Positions 44,706 through 52,100 of a DNA stretch of 64,000 bases are shown piece after piece. The translations under genes and the position numbers were made by a program. The DNA comes from CAZUDO01 sp964618895. GTDB lineage: Bacteria > Desulfobacterota > Binatia > DP-6. The notes under the pieces were generated by a model. That model saw only the letters and a list, made by a program, of their open reading frames with translations. It did no database searches and was not told the origin of the DNA. How positions within the stretch are numbered: the first letter of the stretch is position 1; every line of letters begins with the position of its first letter. Location of the stretch: contig CAZUDO010000008.1 in assembly GCA_964618895.1 (NCBI GenBank), forward strand, positions 1 through 64,000, in the 5' to 3' direction.

Positions 44706-45749
44706 ATGCTGCTCGACGTGCACGGGCACCCGCTCCACACGCGGGCGCTCTCGATCACCCTGGTCGAGCGCGCGGACGGTCGCCTCGACGTGCGCGGCGA
44801 CCTCCTCGACCTGCGCAAGCGCGGCTTCGTGCCGGTCGGCGGCGACCTGCAGCCGTCGGGCATCGTACACCACATGCTGCTCGACGCCGTGGCCGACCCC
44901 GCCACCAACCGGCTCGACAGCATCCGGGCGAGCCAGCCTACGGTGGCGTTCGAGCCCACCGCCGTGACCGGCGGCGAGAGCTGCCGCGATCCGATCGACA
45001 CCGTCGCCGCTCTGGCCGGAGCCCGGCTCGACGCCGGCTTTTCCCGGCGGGTGAGTGCGGCCGTCGGCGGGCCACGGGGCTGCAACCACATTCTGACCCT
45101 GGCCCATCTGCTCGGCTCCACCACCGCCTGGGCCCTCGAGCAGGAACGCAGCCGCGACCCTGTTCCCGCCCGGGTGGCCGGACAGCGGGTGTTCCGCCGT
45201 GATCTGATCGTCGACGGACACGAGGCGGCCGACGGGACGCTCATCCTCGGGCTCCAGCTGCTCGACCTGCATTTCGCCCCGGCGCCACCCATCGCCCGCC
45301 CGATGGATCGCTTCGGTCGCCAGTACGAGGTACGCGCCCTGGTCCCCGTCGACCTGCGCACGTTCCACATCATCGAGGCGCTGGCCGCCGCTGAACGCCG
45401 GCGCGCCGCCGCGTCGCTCACCGACGCGCCCTGGGTGATGCGGGACGACGTCCGGGCCGCCCTGTTGGGCGAGCGCCTCGGCACCGGCATCACGGCCACC
45501 GTCTTTGCCCGCCTCGGTGGTGTGCCCACCGACCGTCCCCTCGTCGATGCCCTGCTGATGCTCGCGCCCACGCTCGTGCAATGCATGGCGGCGCTGTCCG
45601 AAGGCTGGGCCGTCGGCGCCGCGCGCGCGCCGACGGTCATCGGCATGGGCGGGCTGCCGGACGCCTGTTACATGTGGCGAGTCGACGGCCCACTGGCCCG
45701 CATCCGCGCCGCCGAAGGCGCCCCCCCACCGGTCCGACCCGGGGGTTGA
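44706..45749 (+). CDS. DUF2889-family protein
   Basis: The 347-residue cytoplasmic protein has the DUF2889 pattern: an N-terminal strand-rich part (VRGDLLDLRKRGF), a central VGGPRGCNHILTLAHLLG and a long C-terminal helical tail. The function of the family is unknown. An imperfect promoter (TTGCCT, 18 bp, CACACT) lies directly before the ATG. The 142 bp after it holds a 12-bp palindrome and the clpS promoter. Confidence 0.85.
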   Translation: MLLDVHGHPLHTRALSITLVERADGRLDVRGDLLDLRKRGFVPVGGDLQPSGIVHHMLLDAVADPATNRLDSIRASQPTVAFEPTAVTGGESCRDPIDTVAALAGARLDAGFSRRVSAAVGGPRGCNHILTLAHLLGSTTAWALEQERSRDPVPARVAGQRVFRRDLIVDGHEAADGTLILGLQLLDLHFAPAPPIARPMDRFGRQYEVRALVPVDLRTFHIIEALAAAERRRAAASLTDAPWVMRDDVRAALLGERLGTGITATVFARLGGVPTDRPLVDALLMLAPTLVQCMAALSEGWAVGAARAPTVIGMGGLPDACYMWRVDGPLARIRAAEGAPPPVRPGG

Positions 45750-45851
45750 TCCGCGGCGACCCGTGGGTCCTGCCACGGCCGCCACGGTTCCCGGTTTCGC
45801 TCCGCGCAGTTCCGGCGGTCACCTCTGCCGTTCCCCGGTGCCGTTCGCCGG

Positions 45852-45880
45852 TTGCTGCGCCTGCGCGTTCCCGGTCTAAT
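45852..45880 (+). promoter_or_regulatory. Promoter of clpS-clpA
   Basis: TTGCTG, a 17-bp spacer and TCTAAT make a good sigma70-type promoter. The predicted start leaves a leader of only about five nucleotides before the clpS ATG. Confidence 0.65.
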
Positions 45881-45891
45881 GGTGGCGCGCC

Positions 45892-46221
45892 ATGCCGCGA
45901 CGTAATCCGCAGGAGGCCGGCGACACCGGCGTCGTTACCGAAACCCGCCCCAAGGAGACGCTCAAGCGCCCGCCCCTCTACAAGATCCTGCTCCTGAACG
46001 ACGACTACACCACCATGGAGTTCGTGGTGTGGATTCTGCAGACCGTCTTCCATCACGACGAAGGCACGGCGACTGCCATCATGCTGCACGTCCATCAGAA
46101 CGGCTTCGGGGTCGCCGGCGTGTACCCGCGCGACATTGCCGAGACGCGCAGCGCCCGGGTCGAGGCGCTGGCCCGCGAGCACGAGTTCCCGCTGCACTGC
46201 CAGATCGAGGCGGACGACTAG
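45892..46221 (+). CDS. clpS: ATP-dependent Clp protease adaptor ClpS
   Basis: N-end-rule adaptor that delivers substrates with Leu, Phe, Tyr or Trp N-termini to ClpAP. The 109-residue protein has the conserved YKILLLNDDYTTMEFVVWIL, with pocket residues Asn36-Asp37-Asp38, then MLHVHQNG (Met64, His68) and a C-terminal LHCQIEAD. It precedes clpA by 15 bp, the usual order. Confidence 0.97.
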   Translation: MPRRNPQEAGDTGVVTETRPKETLKRPPLYKILLLNDDYTTMEFVVWILQTVFHHDEGTATAIMLHVHQNGFGVAGVYPRDIAETRSARVEALAREHEFPLHCQIEADD

Positions 46222-46236
46222 GATGGGTCAGTAGCC

Positions 46237-48519
46237 ATGCGTCTCAGTCGCATGCTCGAGGCGAGCCTGGCGCTCGCCGTGCGTGAAGCCCGGCGGCGCC
46301 GCCACGAGTACCTGAGCATCGAGCACGTCCTCTTCGCCCTGGTGCACGATCCGGGCGTGCTCGAGGTGGTGCGCGCCTGCGGCGGCGACGCCGACGCCCT
46401 CAAGGCCGAGGTGACCGCCTTCCTCGACGCGCAGACGCCGCTCCCGGACGGCACCGACGTGCCCCCGCAGCAGACCCTCGGCTTCCAGCGCATCCTGCAA
46501 CGGGCGGCCGCCCACGTACAGTCGGCCGGCAAGGACGAGATCGACGGCCGCAACGTGCTGGTGGCGATCTTCCGCGAGACCGACTCGCACGCCGCCTACC
46601 TGCTCGGCCGCCAGGGCGTCACCCGGCTCGACGTGATCAGCTACCTCTCGCACGGGGTCAGCAAGGTGTCCGGGCCGTCCGACCCCGCCAGCGGCGCGGA
46701 CCCCGACGAGCGCGGCGAGGACGACGACGCCCCTGCCGCCGCGCGCGATCCGCTGGCCGCGTTCACGACCGACCTGGTGGCCCTGGCCGCGGCCGGGCGC
46801 ATCGACCCGCTCATCGGCCGCGAGCGCGAGCTCGAGCGCACCGTTCACGTGCTCTGCCGGCGCCGCAAGCACAACCCGATCTTCGTGGGCGATCCAGGCG
46901 TCGGCAAGACCGCCATCGTCGAGGGCTTCGCGCTCCGCGTCCACCAGGGGCAGGTCCCCGAGCCCCTGCGCAACGTACGGGTGTACGCGCTCGACCTGGG
47001 CGCCGTGCTGGCGGGCACGAAGTTCCGGGGCGAGTTCGAGGCGCGACTGAAGGCCGTGCTGAACGCGCTGCAGCAACGGCCGGGGGCGATCCTCTTCATC
47101 GACGAGATCCACACCGTGGTCGGTGCCGGCGCCACCCAGGGCGGCTCGCTCGACGCCTCCAACATCCTCAAGCCCGCCCTCGCCTCCGGCCAGCTCCGCT
47201 GCATCGGTGCCACCACGCACCACGACTACAAGCAGCACTTCGAGCGCGACCGCGCCTTCGCCCGGCGGTTCCAGCGCATCGACGTGGGCGAGCCCAGCGT
47301 CGACGAGACGCACGCGATCCTACGCGGGCTCCGCCCCCACTACGAGCAGCATCACGGGGTAACGTTCACCGACCGGGCACTGCGCGCCGCTGCCGAGCTG
47401 TCCGCGAAATACGTGGCCGATCGCTTCCTGCCCGACAAGGCGATCGACGTGATCGACGAGGCCGGCGCCGCGCTGCGGGTGCTGCCGCCAGGCAAGCAGA
47501 AGAAGACCGTCCGCACGCGCGACATCGAGCACGTGGTGGCGACCATGGCCAAGATCCCGCCGCGCACGGTGACGGTGTCGGATCGCGACCGCCTGCTCAC
47601 GCTCGACCGGGACATGAAGCTGCTGGTGTTCGGGCAGGACGCCGCCATCGACGGCGTCGTGTCCGCCATCCGGCTCGCGCGCGCCGGGCTCGGCCAGCCC
47701 GACAAGCCGGTCGGGTCGTTCCTGTTCGCGGGCCCCACCGGCGTCGGCAAGACCGAAGTGGCCAAGCAGCTCGCCAGCGCCCTCGGCATCGAGTTCCTGC
47801 GCTTCGACATGAGCGAGTTCATGGAGAAGCATACCGTCTCGCGGCTGATCGGCGCGCCGCCGGGGTACGTCGGCTTCGACCAGGGGGGCGCCCTCACCGA
47901 CGCCATCCGCAAGACGCCGCACGCCGTGCTCCTCTTGGACGAGATCGAGAAAGCCCACCCCGACGTGTTCAACATCCTGCTGCAGGTAATGGACCACGCG
48001 ACGCTCACCGACCACACCGGCCGCCAGGCCAACTTCCGGCACGTGATCCTCATCATGACCACCAACGCCGGCGCGCAGGAGATGGCCTCCCTCGCCATCG
48101 GCTTCGGCCAGCCGTCCAACCGCGACAAGGGTCGGAAGGCGCTGGAGCGCCTGTTCAGCCCCGAGTTCCGCAATCGGCTCGACACCGTCGTCCAGTTCGG
48201 CACGCTCACACCCGAAGCCGTCGAGCGCGTGGTCGACAAGTTCGTCACCGAGCTCGACGCGCAGCTGAATGCGCGAAAGGTCACCATTCAGCTGACGCCT
48301 GCGGCGCGGGGCTGGCTCGCCGCCCGCGGCTACGACGCCACATTCGGCGCCCGCCCCATGGCCCGGCTCATCCAACAGGAGATCAAGCGTCCGCTGGCGG
48401 AAGAGATGCTGTTCGGCCAGCTCCGCGACGGCGGTCGGGTCGATGTCGACGTGAGCGACGATCGGCTCACCTTCCGCTATGCGCCCGTGAAGACGCCCGC
48501 CCCCGCCGAGCCGGCCTGA
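46237..48519 (+). CDS. clpA: ATP-dependent Clp protease ATP-binding subunit ClpA
   Basis: Hexameric AAA+ unfoldase that feeds ClpP. The 760-residue protein has the N-domain at 1-150, first Walker A GDPGVGKT at 218-225, second GPTGVGKT at 499-506, LLDEIEKAHPDVFNILLQ for Walker B of D2 and a C-terminal FGARPMARLIQQEIK. There is no ClpB-type middle coiled coil, so ClpA rather than ClpB. ClpP is not in the window. Confidence 0.96.
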   Translation: MRLSRMLEASLALAVREARRRRHEYLSIEHVLFALVHDPGVLEVVRACGGDADALKAEVTAFLDAQTPLPDGTDVPPQQTLGFQRILQRAAAHVQSAGKDEIDGRNVLVAIFRETDSHAAYLLGRQGVTRLDVISYLSHGVSKVSGPSDPASGADPDERGEDDDAPAAARDPLAAFTTDLVALAAAGRIDPLIGRERELERTVHVLCRRRKHNPIFVGDPGVGKTAIVEGFALRVHQGQVPEPLRNVRVYALDLGAVLAGTKFRGEFEARLKAVLNALQQRPGAILFIDEIHTVVGAGATQGGSLDASNILKPALASGQLRCIGATTHHDYKQHFERDRAFARRFQRIDVGEPSVDETHAILRGLRPHYEQHHGVTFTDRALRAAAELSAKYVADRFLPDKAIDVIDEAGAALRVLPPGKQKKTVRTRDIEHVVATMAKIPPRTVTVSDRDRLLTLDRDMKLLVFGQDAAIDGVVSAIRLARAGLGQPDKPVGSFLFAGPTGVGKTEVAKQLASALGIEFLRFDMSEFMEKHTVSRLIGAPPGYVGFDQGGALTDAIRKTPHAVLLLDEIEKAHPDVFNILLQVMDHATLTDHTGRQANFRHVILIMTTNAGAQEMASLAIGFGQPSNRDKGRKALERLFSPEFRNRLDTVVQFGTLTPEAVERVVDKFVTELDAQLNARKVTIQLTPAARGWLAARGYDATFGARPMARLIQQEIKRPLAEEMLFGQLRDGGRVDVDVSDDRLTFRYAPVKTPAPAEPA

Positions 48520-48614
48520 CTGGCGCCTGCGCAGACGCCACGGCGATCGACGATCGGGCCCGGTTTTTTCGGTTGACACGCCCGGGCCGACCGTAGGACA
48601 ACCGGGCCATCGCG

Positions 48615-49643
48615 ATGCGTCCGCTCCGCCCGTCCCTCGCCCTGCTCCTGCTCCCCTTCCTGGGCGGCGGAGCCGGCGCGGTGAACATGCCCGACCTGGT
48701 CGCCGACCAGACGATGGCGGCCCAGACCGTCGGGCTCGAACTCCTGGCCTTCCGCCCGGGCGACTGCGCCCTGGAGCCCGTTGACCAGTGCGTCGACGGC
48801 CCGGGCGGCCGCAAGGTGCTGCGCTTCACCATGGAGACGCGCAACATCGGCACGGCCGATCTGGTGATCGGAGACCCACGCTTCAACGTGATCCCGAGCT
48901 GGAGCTTCCTCTACAGCCCCTGTCACACGCACTATCACTTCGTCGGCTTCTCGAACTACGAGCTCCACCCCCGCGGCCAACCGGGCGTGGTCGCCGCCGG
49001 CCACAAAGAGTCCTTCTGCATCGAGGACACGCACCCGTTCGCCCCGAACCCGGCGCCGCAGCACTACGGTTGCTTCGACCAGGGGCTGACCGTCGGCTGG
49101 AGCGACCGCTACGATCGCGCGCTCGACTGTCAGTGGATCGACGTGACCGACGTGCCCGCCGGCGAGTACGACCTGCACATCAACCTGAACCCGCTCCAGC
49201 TGCTGCCCGAAGGCGACTACAGCAACAACGTCACGGTCGTGCCGGTCACCATCCCGGCCGACCGCGAGCCCCCCGCCATCGTGACCGTGCGGCCCGTGAA
49301 CGGCGGCGTGGCCGTCCGCTCCGGCGACGCCGTCCGCCTGCGCTGGCGGCGCCGGTACCTCCATGGACGCGTTCAGCTCTCGGAAGTGTGGCTGTCGCGC
49401 GACGACGGCGCCACGTACGAACTCGTGGAAATCCTCGAAGCCAACCGCCGGCACTACGACTGGGTCGTCCCCGCCGTCGCCGCCCCCACCACCGCGCGCA
49501 TCAAGATCGTGATGTGGAGCCAGAACATGAAGCGCGGCATCGGAGTCGGCGAGGCCTTCACCATCCAGCCGTCCTCATTCACGGCCAGCGCCCGCCCGGC
49601 GCGCCGGGTCCAGACGCCGCAGACCAAGAAGCAGGCGCGGTAG
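48615..49643 (+). CDS. Exported lysyl-oxidase homologue
   Basis: Copper amine oxidase of the lysyl oxidase family, 342 residues, with a signal peptide to about residue 22. The copper site is CHTHYHF (His104, 106, 108), matching WHSCHRHYH of animal LOX. Lys131 in AGHKESFCIEDTH and Tyr166 in SDRYDRALDCQWIDVTDV are the two residues that form the LTQ cofactor, 35 apart as in human LOX. DYSNN follows. The C-terminal 130 residues form a beta-rich Fn3-like domain. Possible roles are oxidation of Lys side chains or small amines outside the cell. The promoter TTGACA/TAGGAC has a short 15-bp spacer. Confidence 0.9.
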   Translation: MRPLRPSLALLLLPFLGGGAGAVNMPDLVADQTMAAQTVGLELLAFRPGDCALEPVDQCVDGPGGRKVLRFTMETRNIGTADLVIGDPRFNVIPSWSFLYSPCHTHYHFVGFSNYELHPRGQPGVVAAGHKESFCIEDTHPFAPNPAPQHYGCFDQGLTVGWSDRYDRALDCQWIDVTDVPAGEYDLHINLNPLQLLPEGDYSNNVTVVPVTIPADREPPAIVTVRPVNGGVAVRSGDAVRLRWRRRYLHGRVQLSEVWLSRDDGATYELVEILEANRRHYDWVVPAVAAPTTARIKIVMWSQNMKRGIGVGEAFTIQPSSFTASARPARRVQTPQTKKQAR

Positions 49644-49659
49644 TTCCGCCTCGGGCGGG

Positions 49660-49792
49660 TGCGGGCGGGCGCGGAGACGGGGGCGACGTCTCCGGTTCGT
49701 TCGGCGCCGATCGACGCACACGAGCTCACATGCGCTGCACATCGGCGCCTCAAGGCCCTCCGACGTCGCCCCCGTCTCCGCGCCTGCCCGCA
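49660..49792 (-). repeat. Palindromic two-stem element, copy D (long arms)
   Basis: Arms 49660-49690 and 49762-49792 are 31 bp long with a single mismatch that would be a G-U pair in the plus-strand RNA. They flank a 71-nt core. Read on the minus strand, the core opens GGAGGGCCTTGAG and closes CGAACGAACCGGA. The inner stem is GGCGCCGAT/ATCGGCGCC (9 bp). The GAGT/GACC flanks of the other copies are missing because the arms extend further. Confidence 0.9.
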
Positions 49793-49879
49793 CGATCGGC
49801 GGTCCCCACCCCCGCCGCGCGAGGCGCGCCGACGTCGCTCCGGCGGCGGCCGGTAGCGCACTGGCGGGGCGCGTCGAGT

Positions 49880-49992
49880 CGCGGGCGCGGGGGTGTCCGC
49901 GGAGTGCCTTGAGGCGCCGTCGCGCATCGCATGCAAGGTCGCCCGCGCCGATCGGCGCCGATCGAAACGGAGCGGACACCCCCGCGCCCGCG
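49880..49992 (+). repeat. Palindromic two-stem element, copy E
   Basis: Perfect 21-bp arms (49880-49900 and 49972-49992) surround a 71-nt core that opens GGAGTGCCTTGAG and closes CGATCGAAACGGA. The inner stem is GGCGCCG/CGGCGCC. Flanks are GAGT and GACC. The arms share little with those of copies A, C and D. Confidence 0.9.
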
Positions 49993-50020
49993 GACCGGCC
50001 CCACACCCAGCGCCCCCCCG

Positions 50021-51160
50021 TCACCCCCTCCGGAGCGCCGTCTGCTCGCCGAGCCAGTCGATTTCGCGCGCCACCGCCGCACGCTCGCGGGCCAGGAAGT
50101 CGCGCACGGCGGCGGCAAAGCGGGGGTCGGCGATGAAGTGCATGCTCTCCGTCGGCGTCGCCTCGAAGCCGCGCAGGTGCTTCCATTCGCCGCCGGCGCC
50201 GGGCTCGAAGCGCCGCAGCCCGTGCGCGATGCAGTAGTCGATGGCCGCGTAGTAGCACACCGCGAAGTGCAGGTGTCGCACGTCGCGGTGCGCGCCCCAG
50301 TAGCGACCGTAGAAGGTGTCGCCGCTCTGCACGTTGAACGTGCCGGCGATGACCTCGCCGCCCTGGCGGGCCACGATGCAGCACAGGCGCGGGCGCAGGC
50401 GCTCGGCAGCGAGGGTGAAGAAGCTGTCGTCCAGATACTGCTGGCCCCACGGCAGGCGCGCGAGGGTGGTCCGGTACAGCTCGTACATGACCGGGAAGAG
50501 CGCGTCGGGGATATCGTCGCCAGTGTACGTGAGGATCTCGACGCCCGCCGCCGCGACTTCGCGTTGCTCGCGCCGGACCTGATTGCGCCGCTTGCTGCGC
50601 AGGCTGGCGAGGTAGTCGTCGAACGACCGGAAGCCCGGGTTCGTCCAGTGGTACTGATAGCCGGTCCGGCGCAACCAGCCGCGCGCGCTGAGGGCCTCGA
50701 CCTCGTCCGCGCGGCAGAAGTTCACGTGCGCCGACGAGAACCCCTGCTCGCGGCAGAGGGCCTCGAGCGCGCCGGCCAGGAGCGCGATGACGCGTGGCCG
50801 GTCGCCCGGCGCCGCCAGGAAGCGGACGCCGGTCACGGGGCTGAACGGGACCGCCACCAGCAGCTTCGGGTAGTAGGCGATGCCGGCGCGGTGCGCGGCG
50901 GTGGCCCAGCCCTGGTCGAACACGAACTCGCCCATGCTGTGGCTCTTGACGTACAGCGGGCAGGCGCCCACGAGCCGATCCCCGTCCCACACCGTCAGGT
51001 GCTGCGGCAGCCAGCCGGTGGCCCGGCCAGCGGCGCCCGAGTCCTCCACCGTCGACAGGAACTCCCAGGCGACGAAGGGCGAGTCGTCGGCCACGAGCGC
51101 GTTCCAGGCCGCGCCCGACACCTCGCGCATGGCGCCGAGGACGCGGGTGGTGAGCGCCAT
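50021..51160 (-). CDS. GNAT-superfamily protein, COG3146-like (peptidogalycan biosynthesis/recognition type)
   Basis: A 379-residue protein with two GNAT-like halves. The N-terminal half has LPQHLTVWDGDRLVGACPLYVK, and the C-terminal half RLCCIVARQGGEVIAGTFNV and YGRYWGAHRDVRHLHFAVC. FEPGAGGEWKHLRGFEATPT is the typical end. The COG3146 family's acyl donor and acceptor are unknown. It lies 20 bp downstream of an LLM oxidoreductase gene, in the same direction. Confidence 0.9.
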   Translation of the reverse strand: MALTTRVLGAMREVSGAAWNALVADDSPFVAWEFLSTVEDSGAAGRATGWLPQHLTVWDGDRLVGACPLYVKSHSMGEFVFDQGWATAAHRAGIAYYPKLLVAVPFSPVTGVRFLAAPGDRPRVIALLAGALEALCREQGFSSAHVNFCRADEVEALSARGWLRRTGYQYHWTNPGFRSFDDYLASLRSKRRNQVRREQREVAAAGVEILTYTGDDIPDALFPVMYELYRTTLARLPWGQQYLDDSFFTLAAERLRPRLCCIVARQGGEVIAGTFNVQSGDTFYGRYWGAHRDVRHLHFAVCYYAAIDYCIAHGLRRFEPGAGGEWKHLRGFEATPTESMHFIADPRFAAAVRDFLARERAAVAREIDWLGEQTALRRG

Positions 51161-51180
51161 GCGACCCGCTCGCGGGCCCC

Positions 51181-52026
51181 TCAGGCGAGGGCGCGCACGA
51201 CCTCGGCGCCGCGGTCGAGCAGGGGAAGGACCGTGTCGCGTCCCGCGGGGGGCAGGCCGAAGACCACGCGCTGGACACCGATATCCCGCAGGCGGGAGAC
51301 TTCGTCGGTGCGCATGGGCACGCCGTACACCGATACCGACAGGGTGTTCGGGTCCCGACCCTTCTCGCGCGCCAGGCGGTGCAGCTCGCCGATGCCCGCC
51401 GCCAGGTCGCCGGCACGGACGCCGATCGGCAACCAGCCGTCGCAATAGTCGACCACGCGCTCGAGCGCCCGGCGCCCGTGCCCCCCGAGCACGATCGGGG
51501 GATGCGGCTTCTGGACGGGCTTGGGCCACGACCAGATGGGCTCGAAACGCACGAACTCCCCCTGGAACGAGGCCTCGTCCTCGGTCCAGATCGCCTTCAT
51601 CGCCTGCACCCGCTCGCGCAGGAGCGTCCAGCGCGTGCGGAACTCGGTGCCGTGATGGGCCATCTCCTCGGCGTTCCAGCCCCCGCCGATGCCGAAGATC
51701 ACCCGTCCGTTGGAGAGGGCATCGAGGCTCGCTACCTCTTTGGCGGTGGTGATCGGGTCGCGCTCGACCAGGAGACAGATGCCGCTCGCGACCTTGAGCC
51801 GCGTGGTCACCGCGGCCGCCGTCGCTAGCGCCACGAACAGGTCGTGGGTGCTCCAGTACTCGCGCGGCAGGACGGGACCGCCGGGCCACGGGCTCCGCCG
51901 CGACACCGGAATGTGGGTGTGCTCCGGCAACCAGAGCGACTCGAAGCCGCGCGCCTCGGCGGCGCGCGCCAACTCGTCGACGCGGATGGCTTCGTCGGTG
52001 GCGAACATCTGTATCCCGCAGTGCAT
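51181..52026 (-). CDS. LLM-class F420-dependent oxidoreductase
   Basis: Luciferase-like TIM barrel of 281 residues: LARAAEARGFESLWLPEHTHIPV, LKVASGICLLVERDPITTAKEVASLD, GGGWNAEEMAHHGTEF and PPIVLGGHGRRALERVVDYCDGW. Its relatives use F420 or FMN. The substrate is unknown. It has no signal peptide, unlike the LLM protein at 59877-60878. Confidence 0.93.
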   Translation of the reverse strand: MHCGIQMFATDEAIRVDELARAAEARGFESLWLPEHTHIPVSRRSPWPGGPVLPREYWSTHDLFVALATAAAVTTRLKVASGICLLVERDPITTAKEVASLDALSNGRVIFGIGGGWNAEEMAHHGTEFRTRWTLLRERVQAMKAIWTEDEASFQGEFVRFEPIWSWPKPVQKPHPPIVLGGHGRRALERVVDYCDGWLPIGVRAGDLAAGIGELHRLAREKGRDPNTLSVSVYGVPMRTDEVSRLRDIGVQRVVFGLPPAGRDTVLPLLDRGAEVVRALA

Positions 52027-52100
52027 CCGTCGCCTATCGCCCGCGGCGTCAGTGGCGTCAAGCGGGTGTTGCCCCGCCGGGGGGCGGTGTAGGGTAGCGC

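Larger units (their letters stand above)
49644..50020. other. Gene-free gap with two inverted palindromic elements
   Basis: This 377-bp stretch between the convergent LOX and GNAT genes carries no credible gene. It holds palindromic elements D (minus) and E (plus), 87 bp apart, in opposite orientation. The remaining bases are GC-rich with no recognised motif. Arg/Pro-rich reading frames here are shadows of the stems. Confidence 0.85.

Noticed and set aside
45759..45770. 12-bp palindrome GACCCGTGGGTC after the DUF2889 gene as an operator
   Set aside because: A single short palindrome in GC-rich DNA, not positioned on the clpS promoter and not repeated elsewhere that I could see.
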